64,000 nucleotides of DNA from Lysobacterales bacterium (lineage in GTDB: Bacteria; Pseudomonadota; Gammaproteobacteria; Xanthomonadales; Rhodanobacteraceae), in assembly GCA_016707485.1 (NCBI GenBank), contig JADJHN010000003.1, forward strand, positions 124,001 through 188,000, given 5' to 3'. Positions within the stretch are counted from its first letter, which is position 1. Each line of letters begins with the position of its first letter. This document shows positions 9,224 through 17,041 of the stretch, in pieces. The translations under genes and the position numbers were made by a program. The notes under the pieces were generated by a model. That model did no database searches. It was not told the origin of the DNA and saw only the letters and a list, made by a program, of their open reading frames with translations.

Positions 9224-10084
9224 TCAATAATCCGCTTCTTCCGCCGCCTCGCGGCCTTGCTGGCGGATCAGGGCTTCCTCGCGGGCGTCGTTGATGGCCG
9301 CGCGCACGCCGTCAAGATCGACCTCGCTTTCATCGTGTTCGTATTCGCCGGTCAGCACGCTGTCGACGCGCAGCTTACCCGCCTCGAACAAGGCCCAGAT
9401 TTCCTCGGCATACCAGGTGTCGAACAGCTCGGGGGCAAAGCGGCCGAGAAATGCGGTGAGGTTGTTGACGTCACGTTGCAGCATCGTGCGTGCGGCATTG
9501 TTGCCACTGGCGCTGACCACCTGCGGCAGATCGATGATGACCGGGCCGTTCTCGCCGACGAGAACGTTGTACGGCGAGAGGTCGCCATGGATCAGGCCAA
9601 CCAGGAGCATGCGCACGACTTGCTCCATCAGGATTGCGTGATAGGCGCGCGCGGTTTCTGCGGAAAGCTCCACCTCGCCCAGGCGTGGTGCCGAATGTCC
9701 TTCGACATCGGTGACCAGCTCCATGACCAGCACGCCGTGGAAATAGCCGTAGGGTTTCGGCACCCGCACGCCGGCTTCCAGCAACTGGTAGAGCGCATCT
9801 ACCTCGGTGTTCTTCCAGGCCAGCTCCTGCTGCTTGCGCCCGTACTTGCTCGCCTTGCCGATCGCGCGCGCCTCGCGGCTGCCACGCACCTTGCGTCCTT
9901 CCTGATATTGAACGCGCTGCTGGAAACTGCGCTGGGCCATGTCCTTGTAGACCTTGGTGCAGCGGATATCGTCGCCGACGCCGACCACATAGACCGCCGC
10001 TTCCTTGCCACTCTTGAGAGGCCGCACGACCCGATCGATGATGCCGTCGTCGATCAGCGGTTGCAGGCCGGGGGGAATCTTCAT
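9224..10084 (-). CDS. RIO-type atypical serine/threonine kinase
   Basis: A 286-residue RIO1-like protein kinase. The flexible P-loop equivalent SGKEAAVY is at 25-32, an ATP-binding lysine near 44 (CTKVYK), the catalytic loop HGDLSPYN at 166-173 (Asp168), and metal-binding IIDLPQ near 185. RIO kinases in archaea and eukaryotes act in small-subunit ribosome maturation; the bacterial members have no firmly known substrate. The frame continues 46 residues upstream, but these are low-complexity and the domain starts at MKIPPGLQPLIDDG, so ATG 10084 is chosen. It ends in an acidic tail. No kinase substrate gene is adjacent. Confidence 0.88.
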   Translation of the reverse strand: MKIPPGLQPLIDDGIIDRVVRPLKSGKEAAVYVVGVGDDIRCTKVYKDMAQRSFQQRVQYQEGRKVRGSREARAIGKASKYGRKQQELAWKNTEVDALYQLLEAGVRVPKPYGYFHGVLVMELVTDVEGHSAPRLGEVELSAETARAYHAILMEQVVRMLLVGLIHGDLSPYNVLVGENGPVIIDLPQVVSASGNNAARTMLQRDVNNLTAFLGRFAPELFDTWYAEEIWALFEAGKLRVDSVLTGEYEHDESEVDLDGVRAAINDAREEALIRQQGREAAEEADY

Positions 10085-10672
10085 CAGCTTGGCTTTCCGG
10101 CTATGCGGTGGCCGTTGCGCGGGATCTGCAGCGGCAGGCGGCGCAGGATAACGGACTCGGCCGATGCTGCGATAGCGTGGCGCGATGACCCGGTGAAGAT
10201 GCGAACCCCGTGAGTTGCACACCGCCCCGAGCTCGGCGTGCCCAATCCCTCACAGCCTGCAGCTGCAAGAATCCGAATATGGGCCCGCTTCTCTTGACCC
10301 CGACCCATTCCCGGATCCGGTCAGTTGGGCCTGGACGGGAAGTACGATCTGGAGCAATTGATCTGCGATCAGTGTGAGCAGAGTGGCATAGTCAAAACCG
10401 GTCATGGGGCCGCTAAATCAAGCGCAAGCAGCGACGCGGGGATCTGAACCGGATACGCGGCGACACGAAATAGTCCGGTATTCATGCATGGCATCGCGTA
10501 CGATGGCGGTGTTCTCGGTTTTTCCAGTGCGTCTCGATCGGCCGCCCCGTCGCCGTTACCCGCGCTTGCGGCACAGGGTTATCTCGTCACCGATATACGC
10601 AGCCGATTCTACGAAACCCACTCGCGGCCCTGTGCTGGCCACCTGCCCAGCCCCCGACGCTGAGGATCCAGC
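10085..10672. other. Intergenic stretch with no clear gene
   Basis: About 590 bp between the divergent RIO kinase and YkgJ-family genes. I see no convincing coding frame. A short frame near 10320-10440 reads LGLDGKYDLEQLICDQCEQS, which might be the decayed end of a gene, but has no start. A TTGACCCC string near 10297 resembles the GGGGTCA ends of the RAYT element elsewhere in the window. Promoters for both neighbours must lie here. Confidence 0.4.
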
Positions 10673-11011
10673 ATGGCCCTCGACATCCATCCCGATGACA
10701 GCAAGATCGATCCGCGCGTCTCCTGTGGCAATTGCGAGGCTGTCTGCTGTCGCCTGACGGTCGTACTCGACGCGGCGGATCGTATTCCCGAGCACATGAT
10801 CGCGCATGGCGAGAACGGCGTGAAGACGATGGCGCGCGGCGTCGACGGCTGGTGCATCGCGCTGGATCGTGGCACGCACCGCTGCAGCATCCATGGCACG
10901 CGGCCGCGAGTCTGTCGCCGCTTTGCCATGGGTGGCGGCTACTGCCGGCTTGAGCGCGACATTTTTGCCAGGGCGCTTGCCGCCGGCAGGATTCCGCTAC
11001 GCCTGGTCTGA
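10673..11011 (+). CDS. YkgJ family Cys-cluster protein
   Basis: A 112-residue protein of the YkgJ/CxxCxxxCC (putative zinc- or iron-chelating) family. Cysteines are at 18, 21, 25 and 26 (SCGNCEAVCC), with further conserved ones at 62, 72, 82 and 92 (WCIAL, RCSIHGTRP, VCRRFAMG, YCRLE). This is the complete metal-binding pattern. The biochemical role is not established for the family. It converges on a small oxidoreductase-like gene, and the two overlap at their 3' ends by 15 bp. The ATG at 10673 directly precedes the conserved region. Confidence 0.85.
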   Translation: MALDIHPDDSKIDPRVSCGNCEAVCCRLTVVLDAADRIPEHMIAHGENGVKTMARGVDGWCIALDRGTHRCSIHGTRPRVCRRFAMGGGYCRLERDIFARALAAGRIPLRLV

Positions 11012-11182
11012 GTCGACCGGCCCGCCGACCTGGCGCGCCGCCCACGCGGCGTATTCTTCGAGATAGTGCTGCATTGCGTCGTCATGCACATCGAAAATGC
11101 AGCGCACGCACCCCGAACCGCAGCAGTCCAGTGGATCGGGCGGCTCCGGCTTGCGCGGCTCGACATCTAAAACGGGTGTCAA
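10997..11182 (-). CDS. Oxidoreductase-like small Cys-rich protein (61 aa)
   Basis: A small protein with the PxPPxPxDCCGSGC pattern of the oxidoreductase-like N-terminal domain family: EPPDPLDCCGSGCVRCIFDV, cysteines at 20, 21, 25 and 28, then an acidic helix. The start is a TTG at 11182-11180 overlapping the trxC stop codon as TTGA; no ATG is available after the trxC stop. Overlap with trxC suggests translational coupling and a redox-related role. Its 3' end overlaps the convergent YkgJ-family gene. The molecular function of this family is unknown. Confidence 0.75.
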   Translation of the reverse strand: MTPVLDVEPRKPEPPDPLDCCGSGCVRCIFDVHDDAMQHYLEEYAAWAARQVGGPVDSDQA

Positions 11183-11625
11183 TGCCGGCCGAGTTGCTGG
11201 CGGGTCCATTGCACGATCTGACTGGATGACATGCCGCCGGATTGCCGCGCGATTTCGCGACCACCGACAAACAGGATCAGGGTCGGAATGCTGCGGATCT
11301 GAAAGCGGCCACCGAGGCCTTGTTGCGCTTCGGTATCGACCTTGGCCAGGCGCACCTGGGGCTCCAGTTGCCGCGTCGCCTCGGTGAAATGCGGTGCCAT
11401 GTTGACGCAGGGTCCGCACCAGGGTGCCCAGAAGTCGACCAGCACCGGAAGATCGCCAGCCAGCGCCTTGCGGTCGAAATCGCCTTCTTCGAGGATTGCC
11501 GGCTTGCCGACGAACAAGGCGTGCCGGCAACGCCCGCAGACCGGATTGTCGACCAGCCGCGCCGACGGCACGCGGTTCAACGCGGCGCATTGCTGGCAGG
11601 GAATCATCATTGCGGAATCACTCAT
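11179..11625 (-). CDS. trxC: Thioredoxin 2
   Basis: Cytoplasmic thioredoxin with an extra N-terminal zinc finger: CQQC at 10-13 and CGRC at 30-33. These are followed by the thioredoxin fold with active site WCGPC at 69-73 and the cis-Pro segment SIPTLILF. Length 148 matches TrxC. The ATG at 11625 gives MSDSAMMIP; the longer upstream frame is not conserved. It reduces protein disulfides using thioredoxin reductase and in relatives belongs to the oxidative stress response. The downstream oxidoreductase-like gene overlaps its stop codon. Confidence 0.95.
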   Translation of the reverse strand: MSDSAMMIPCQQCAALNRVPSARLVDNPVCGRCRHALFVGKPAILEEGDFDRKALAGDLPVLVDFWAPWCGPCVNMAPHFTEATRQLEPQVRLAKVDTEAQQGLGGRFQIRSIPTLILFVGGREIARQSGGMSSSQIVQWTRQQLGRH

Positions 11626-11693
11626 TGCAGCCTCGGCCTTGCTCGGGATGCCTCTGAAATGGCGACGCCCGGCGGCGGCACAAGGGTGTGCAC

Positions 11694-13103
11694 TCATCCC
11701 CCGCTGTCGACTCGCCCGACGGCAAACACCTTGCCCGGATTGAGGATGCCGTGGGGATCGAGCACGGCCTTGATGCCGCGCATGACGGCGATCTCGGCGA
11801 CGCTGCGCGTGCCGGCCAGATACTTCAGCTTGACCAGACCGATGCCATGTTCAGCGGAAATGCTGCCGCCGAATTCCTCCAGCGTGCGCGCCAGCAAGGC
11901 GGTGACGCGTTCACATTCGACGATGAACGCCGCATCCGTGGTAGACGCATCCTTGAGCACATTGATGTGCAGGTTGCCGTCGCCGATATGGCCGAACCAG
12001 ACCACCTCATAATGCGGATATTCGCGCTCGAACATCGCCTGCATCGCCTGCATGAAGGCGGGAATCGCACTGATGCGCACCGAAATGTCGTTCTTGTACG
12101 GCTTGGCTGGCGCAAGGCTTTCGGTGATGCCCTCGCGCAGACGCCACAGCGAGGCCGCCTGAGCCGCGCTCTGGCTGATCACGCCGTCATTGACCCAGCC
12201 CTTATCGGCGCAGGTCTCGAACACGGCGAGCGCCGCCGCCTGCTGGGTCTCGTCGGCGGCATCGAATTCGGTGATCACGTAGAACGGCGATACCTGCTCG
12301 AACGGATCCTGCGCGCCGTGGGCGAGCACATGGGCAAGCGCACGATCGGTGAAGAACTCAAAGGCGCTGAGCCTCAGCCTGCGCCGGCATTCGGCAAAAA
12401 CCTGCATGAGGTCGTCCATGGCCGGCAAGGCCAGCACCATGACATTCGAGGCCGCGGGCGCATCGGTCAGGCGCAGGCTTGCCTCGACGACCAGGCCTAG
12501 CGTGCCTTCGGCGCCGATCAGCAGGTGCCGCAGGTCGTAGCCGCTGGAATTCTTGATCAGGCCGCGATTGAGATCGAGCAAGTCGCCGCTGCCGGTCACG
12601 ATCTTCAAGCCGGCAATCCACTCGCGCGTGTTGCCGTAGCGGATGACGCGGATACCGCCGGCATTGGTGGCGATGTTGCCGCCGATCGAGCATGACCCGC
12701 GTGAGGCAAAATCAACCGGATAAAACAGTCCGTGGGCGCTTGCCGCGCCTTGCAGGTTCTCCAGCAGCAAGCCCGGCTGCACCGTGATGATGCGATCGAC
12801 GGCATTGAAATCGAGTACGCGGTTCATGCGTTCGAAACTGACCACGAGCTCGCCATTGGCCGCGACCGCACCACCCGACAAGCCGGTGCGGCCGCCCGAA
12901 GGAACGATGCCGACGCCCTCCTCTACGGCCCAGCGCACGATCGCCTGGACGTCCGCGACCGTCCTTGGCAAGGAAATGGCCAGGGGCGCGGGCGTCCAGC
13001 GTCGCGTCCAGTCGCGACCGTAGTATTCGAGATCGGCCGCGTCCGACTTCAGCAGCAGCTCGGGCAAGCGCTCGTGCAAACGCAATAATCGTGACTCGGA
13101 CAT
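11694..13103 (-). CDS. FAD-dependent D-2-hydroxyglutarate dehydrogenase-like oxidase
   Basis: A 469-residue FAD-linked oxidase of the GlcD/D2HGDH class. The PCMH FAD-binding domain includes VPSGGRTGLSGGAV at 67-80 and SIGGNIATNAGG. The C-terminal FAD-oxidase domain includes WFGHIGDGNLHINV and the terminal SISAEHGIGLVK...DPHGILNPGKV. It is divergent from serA. SerA enzymes make D-2-hydroxyglutarate as a by-product, and in Pseudomonas a D-2-hydroxyglutarate dehydrogenase neighbours serA and recycles it. I infer the same here. D-lactate or glycolate oxidase is the alternative, and sequence alone does not separate them fully. Confidence 0.85.
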   Translation of the reverse strand: MSESRLLRLHERLPELLLKSDAADLEYYGRDWTRRWTPAPLAISLPRTVADVQAIVRWAVEEGVGIVPSGGRTGLSGGAVAANGELVVSFERMNRVLDFNAVDRIITVQPGLLLENLQGAASAHGLFYPVDFASRGSCSIGGNIATNAGGIRVIRYGNTREWIAGLKIVTGSGDLLDLNRGLIKNSSGYDLRHLLIGAEGTLGLVVEASLRLTDAPAASNVMVLALPAMDDLMQVFAECRRRLRLSAFEFFTDRALAHVLAHGAQDPFEQVSPFYVITEFDAADETQQAAALAVFETCADKGWVNDGVISQSAAQAASLWRLREGITESLAPAKPYKNDISVRISAIPAFMQAMQAMFEREYPHYEVVWFGHIGDGNLHINVLKDASTTDAAFIVECERVTALLARTLEEFGGSISAEHGIGLVKLKYLAGTRSVAEIAVMRGIKAVLDPHGILNPGKVFAVGRVDSGG

Positions 13104-13211
13104 TCAATGAAATCCACTTCAGCGAGGTTGCTGCCGCACCCGGAAAAGGTCATTTCCCGGCAGTGCAGACTGCCAGCGATTGACCGGAACGTCCACTGTT
13201 GCACTGCCGCA

Positions 13212-13257
13212 AAAGGCCTGGAATCTGGCATAGTCATCGCCATCGACCCAGGCCTTT
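13212..13257. promoter_or_regulatory. Inverted repeat between serA and its divergent partner
   Basis: AAAGGCCTGG at 13212-13221 is repeated inverted as CCAGGCCTTT at 13248-13257, a perfect 10-bp stem with 26 bp between. It lies in the 193-bp divergent intergenic region, 39 bp before serA. It could be an operator for coordinated control of serA and the dehydrogenase, or an RNA stem in the serA leader. This is inference. Confidence 0.35.
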
Positions 13258-13296
13258 CTGTTTCCGCTGCAACCCTCCAGGCGATCATCCAGGATC

Positions 13297-14532
13297 ATGA
13301 AGAAGACCTCGTACCCGAAGCAGGAAATCCGCGTGCTGCTGCTTGAAGGCGTCAGCGCGAGCGCGATCGACACCTTCAAGGCCGCCGGCTATTCGCAAAT
13401 CGAATTGCACGACAAGTCGCTGCCCGAGGATGAGCTCAAGCGGCGCATTGCCGAGGCGCACCTGATCGGCATCCGCTCGCGCACGCAACTGACTGCCGAA
13501 GTTCTCGCCCACGCCAAACGCCTGATCGCGGTTGGCTGCTTCTGCATCGGCACCAACCAGGTCAACCTCGAAGCCGCGCAGGGTCTCGGCATTCCGGTCT
13601 TCAACGCGCCCTACTCGAACACGCGCAGCGTCGCCGAGCTGGTGCTGGCCGAGGCAATCCTGCTGATGCGGCGGATTCCGCAGAAGAATGCCGAATGCCA
13701 CCGCGGTGGCTGGTCGAAATCGGCCAGCGGCAGTTTCGAAGTGCGCGACAAGGTGCTTGGCATCGTCGGCTATGGCCACATCGGCACCCAGGTCGGCTTG
13801 CTTGCCGAAGGTCTTGGCATGCGCGTGATCTTCCACGACATCGAGCCGAAATTGACGCTTGGCAACGCGCGTGCCGCGGCCAGTCTCGACGACCTGTTGC
13901 AGCGGTCGGATATCGTCACCCTGCATGTACCCGAAACACCGCAGACGGCGATGATGATTGACGCCGGAAGACTGGCGAAGATGCGCAAGGGCAGCGCCTT
14001 GATCAATGCCTCGCGCGGAACCGTGGTCGACATCGAGGCGCTGGCGCAAAGCCTGCGTTCGGGTCATTTGTCGGGAGCGGCGGTCGATGTGTTTCCGCTC
14101 GAACCGAAAGCCAACGACGAGGCGTTTGTCTCGCCCCTGATCGGCATGGACAACGTGATCCTGACGCCGCACATCGGCGGCAGCACGCTCGAAGCACAGG
14201 ACAATATCGGCATCGAGGTTGCCGCCAAGCTGGTGCGCTACAGCGACAATGGCTCGACCCTGTCGGCAGTCAATTTCCCGGAAGCAACCCTGCCCGAACA
14301 CCCGCACAGTCACCGTCTGCTGCACATCCATCGCAACATGCCGGGCATGCTCTCGCGGATCAACGAGATCTTCTCGCAGCAGAACATCAACATCGACGGC
14401 CAGTACCTGCAGACCAATGCGAATATCGGCTATGTCGTTGCCGATGTGTCGACGACCCAGGCGCAGGCTGCCGAACTCAAGGATGCGCTGGCAGCGATTC
14501 CCGGGACGTTGCGAACGCGCGTGCTTTATTGA
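13297..14532 (+). CDS. serA: D-3-phosphoglycerate dehydrogenase
   Basis: First enzyme of serine biosynthesis; oxidises 3-phosphoglycerate with NAD+ and commonly also reduces 2-oxoglutarate to D-2-hydroxyglutarate. The 411-residue length fits the E. coli-type short SerA. Visible are the Rossmann motif GIVGYGHIG at 155-163, the catalytic Arg in NASRGTVVD, the His in TPHIGGST, and a C-terminal ACT domain from about residue 335 (HRLLHIHRNMPGMLSRINEI) that binds serine for feedback inhibition. Start ATG at 13297. The 3' end overlaps the convergent TRIC-type gene by 7 bp. Confidence 0.97.
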   Translation: MKKTSYPKQEIRVLLLEGVSASAIDTFKAAGYSQIELHDKSLPEDELKRRIAEAHLIGIRSRTQLTAEVLAHAKRLIAVGCFCIGTNQVNLEAAQGLGIPVFNAPYSNTRSVAELVLAEAILLMRRIPQKNAECHRGGWSKSASGSFEVRDKVLGIVGYGHIGTQVGLLAEGLGMRVIFHDIEPKLTLGNARAAASLDDLLQRSDIVTLHVPETPQTAMMIDAGRLAKMRKGSALINASRGTVVDIEALAQSLRSGHLSGAAVDVFPLEPKANDEAFVSPLIGMDNVILTPHIGGSTLEAQDNIGIEVAAKLVRYSDNGSTLSAVNFPEATLPEHPHSHRLLHIHRNMPGMLSRINEIFSQQNINIDGQYLQTNANIGYVVADVSTTQAQAAELKDALAAIPGTLRTRVLY

Positions 14533-15158
14533 TCGGCTTCGCGATCCGGACCCGGTGATGCGGTCGGCAGGTGCCAGCCCAGGCGGATTGCGGCGAAGCG
14601 CAGGCCGAAACAAAGGCTCGCGGCAACCAGCAACACGGGCAGATCCGGCAAGTCGAAGCGGTGACCGATGACGATCACCGAAGCTCCCGCCAGGGCCGCC
14701 AGCGCGTAGAAATCCGAGCGCAACACCACCGGCGTGCGGGCGACGAGGATGTCGCGCATCATGCCGCCGCCAATGCCACTGAGCATGCCGAGCAAGGTCG
14801 CCGATACCGGGCCAAGGCCGAAGGCGAGCGCCTTGCTCGCGCCGGTTACCGCAAACAGGGCAAGGCCAAGGGCGTCGAAGATCTGCACGGGGTTGCGCAA
14901 TTTCTCGATGCTCTCGTAACGGAAGAAGGTGATGAGGCCGGCCAGGCAACTGATGCCGAGATAGTGCCAGCCAACCAGGGCCGCTGGCGGCGTCGCGCCA
15001 ATCAACAGATCACGGAAGATGCCGCCGGACACCGCTGCAGCAAATGACAGCACGAGCACGCCGAAGAGATCGAGGCGATAGCGCACGCCAACCGTCGCCC
15101 CGCTGATCGCAAAGGCGAAGGTTCCGACCAGGTCCAGGACATACAGCAACAGATCCAT
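14526..15158 (-). CDS. Trimeric intracellular cation channel (YicG/UPF0126) family protein
   Basis: A 210-residue inner-membrane protein made of two homologous three-helix repeats with a seventh helix. The glycine-rich repeats are SGATVGVRYRLDLFGVLVLS...GGIFRDLLIG and TGASKALAFGLGPVSATLLG...GGGMMRDILVAR. Bacterial members form trimeric potassium/cation channels. The ATG at 15158 (MDLLLYVLDLVGTFAFAISG) starts at the first helix; a longer frame to 15206 adds an unlikely basic extension. Convergent with serA; no operon partner. Confidence 0.88.
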   Translation of the reverse strand: MDLLLYVLDLVGTFAFAISGATVGVRYRLDLFGVLVLSFAAAVSGGIFRDLLIGATPPAALVGWHYLGISCLAGLITFFRYESIEKLRNPVQIFDALGLALFAVTGASKALAFGLGPVSATLLGMLSGIGGGMMRDILVARTPVVLRSDFYALAALAGASVIVIGHRFDLPDLPVLLVAASLCFGLRFAAIRLGWHLPTASPGPDREADQ

Positions 15159-15229
15159 GCCATCACTCGGTAGAGTCCGGCAGACAGTCCGGGCGATCCG
15201 CCGCAACCGCCGACACCGGACGATTATCG

Positions 15230-16726
15230 TTACCAGGAATAGCGCACGCTATAGGTCAGTTTGGCCTCGCCATCGGCCGCAATCGACAGCGGAAAGTCGA
15301 TGGTCTGCGCGTCACGCTTGTCGAAATCGTGGTTTTTCGCCGTGACCTTCCAGGTGCTCCAGCGATACAGGTATTCGCGCACGACCACAGTGGCCGCGGA
15401 CTTCTTGCGGTTGCGCACGCTGATCTCGAAACTCTCGTCGATGATCTTGCCGGCGCTGTCCATCGTGAAGGCGATCTGGCGCCGTTCGCCAACGATGTCG
15501 AAGGAATTGCCGAGCTTGATGCGCACGGTTTCATTGCGTGGCGTGTGCTTGATGACATCCTCGCCGATGAACTCCAGCGTGCCATCCACCGAAGCCTGGT
15601 TCACGCGCATGCGCCCGGCCGGCAGTGCAACGCCAAGCTGGTTGGCCTCCTTGTTGTCGAATTCAAGGTAGGCACCGACCGTCCCGCTCGATGTCGCTCC
15701 GTACCCCTGGTCGGCGATGGGTTGCGACCAGTACGACCAGGGCTGCGGCGCGGCGGTGAAGACCAGTTGCTTCTTGCAGGCGACATTCACCGCCATCGGA
15801 AACAACTCAAGCTGCTTGGTTGAATTATCGGGCAGGTCGCTGCGGCGCCCCAAAGTGTAGAGGTGGTATTCGAACAGCGAGGATTCGGAAAAGCCCTGAT
15901 TTGCTTCCTCAGCCACTGCCGCACGCGACGCCTTCATCATCAGGGCCTCTGGCCGGGCGGGGGCCGGCGCGCGGTTGACCTCGCCCGCAACCAGTTTCAA
16001 TTGCGCGGACGGATAGCTGCCGCCGCTCTGATTGACGATGGTGACCCAGGCGGAAAGATCCATCGCACACTTGTCATCGGATTCGCGCAGGCTGATGTTG
16101 TAATCGGTCCACCAGGTCATGCCCTGGGTCTGGTACGACACCCGCGTATCGTGGTTGCCGGCGCGCTTGGCATTCACCAGCCAGACCAGGGTCGGCTTGG
16201 TGATCAGCCCGCCCGGCAGACTCGGGAACGATACATTGCTGTAATTCGACAAGCTCAGGACTTCGCCGTTGTCGCGCTGCAGGATCAAGGAGCCGCCTTG
16301 CGCCGAGAGCAAGGTGCCGCTGATGCGTTCGACTTCATTGCCTTTCTGTTGTTCGACGGCAATCTTCTCGCCGACATAGCGTTCCAGCAGTTTTTCGCTG
16401 CTGACCAGATCGTATTGATAATTCTGCTCGACGACACGCGTGCCGGCCGGGTCGGTCAGCGACTCGAAGGCAACCGTGGTCGGATCGATGCGCTTGGCAA
16501 CATCGGTAAAGCGCAGCACGCCGTTGCCGGCGGCCAGGCTCATCTTGCGGCCGTCGCGAACGAGGGCGTACCCCGGTAGCGAACCGCCATAATTGGCCAG
16601 TCGCTCGGTGCTGATCTGGCCCGGTTGGGCCGAGCTGTAGATGGTCAGCGAATAATCCGGATTCTCAGCCATGACAGCCGCCGAACCCAGGCCCATGGCC
16701 ATGGCAACAAACAAGGGAATACGCAT
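15230..16726 (-). CDS. Exported DUF4139 domain protein
   Basis: A 498-residue protein with a signal peptide (MRIPLFVAMAMGLGSAAVMA, cleavage about residue 20) followed by a DUF4139-type beta-rich region. Typical segments are PTLVWLVNAKRAGNHDTRVSYQTQGMTWWTDYNI and the C-terminal SVRNRKKSAATVVVREYLYRWSTWKV. The family is periplasmic or outer-membrane associated and functionally uncharacterised. It stands alone, with about 315 bp of non-coding DNA upstream. The final residues end close to the stop of the TRIC-type gene's upstream region, so it has its own promoter. Confidence 0.85.
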   Translation of the reverse strand: MRIPLFVAMAMGLGSAAVMAENPDYSLTIYSSAQPGQISTERLANYGGSLPGYALVRDGRKMSLAAGNGVLRFTDVAKRIDPTTVAFESLTDPAGTRVVEQNYQYDLVSSEKLLERYVGEKIAVEQQKGNEVERISGTLLSAQGGSLILQRDNGEVLSLSNYSNVSFPSLPGGLITKPTLVWLVNAKRAGNHDTRVSYQTQGMTWWTDYNISLRESDDKCAMDLSAWVTIVNQSGGSYPSAQLKLVAGEVNRAPAPARPEALMMKASRAAVAEEANQGFSESSLFEYHLYTLGRRSDLPDNSTKQLELFPMAVNVACKKQLVFTAAPQPWSYWSQPIADQGYGATSSGTVGAYLEFDNKEANQLGVALPAGRMRVNQASVDGTLEFIGEDVIKHTPRNETVRIKLGNSFDIVGERRQIAFTMDSAGKIIDESFEISVRNRKKSAATVVVREYLYRWSTWKVTAKNHDFDKRDAQTIDFPLSIAADGEAKLTYSVRYSW

Positions 16727-17041
16727 CGATCCGTCCTCTTGATGGATAACCGCCCATGCAACGCAGAGCAGGCGAACGCGGGGTCATGTCGAGTGAATGG
16801 CGTGGCCGCACTGTCGGCAATTGCGGAACAAGCGACCGCCCCGATGCCCTGCAACCCAGTATCTGTCGCCATGCAGACAGGCAGCTCACGCGTTCCATGG
16901 GTATGGGCCTCTTTGGCATCTTCCGGCGTTGCCGCGAGCATACCTTGTCGCCATCCGCGTGCACCAATGCCGCGTCGTCCAGCTTGCGCTCGGCAATCGG
17001 GCAATCTCGATCGACGCTGTCACGGGCGATTGTTGCCTCGC
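16727..17041. other. Intergenic stretch without recognisable gene
   Basis: About 315 bp between the DUF4139 gene and the polytopic membrane protein gene, both leftward. Several frames are open, but none shows family-like residues, a signal peptide or a convincing ribosome site. It presumably carries the DUF4139 promoter. Confidence 0.4.

Noticed and set aside
9215..10213. 332-codon plus-strand frame opposite the RIO kinase
   Set aside because: Antisense shadow; the kinase frame carries all catalytic motifs.
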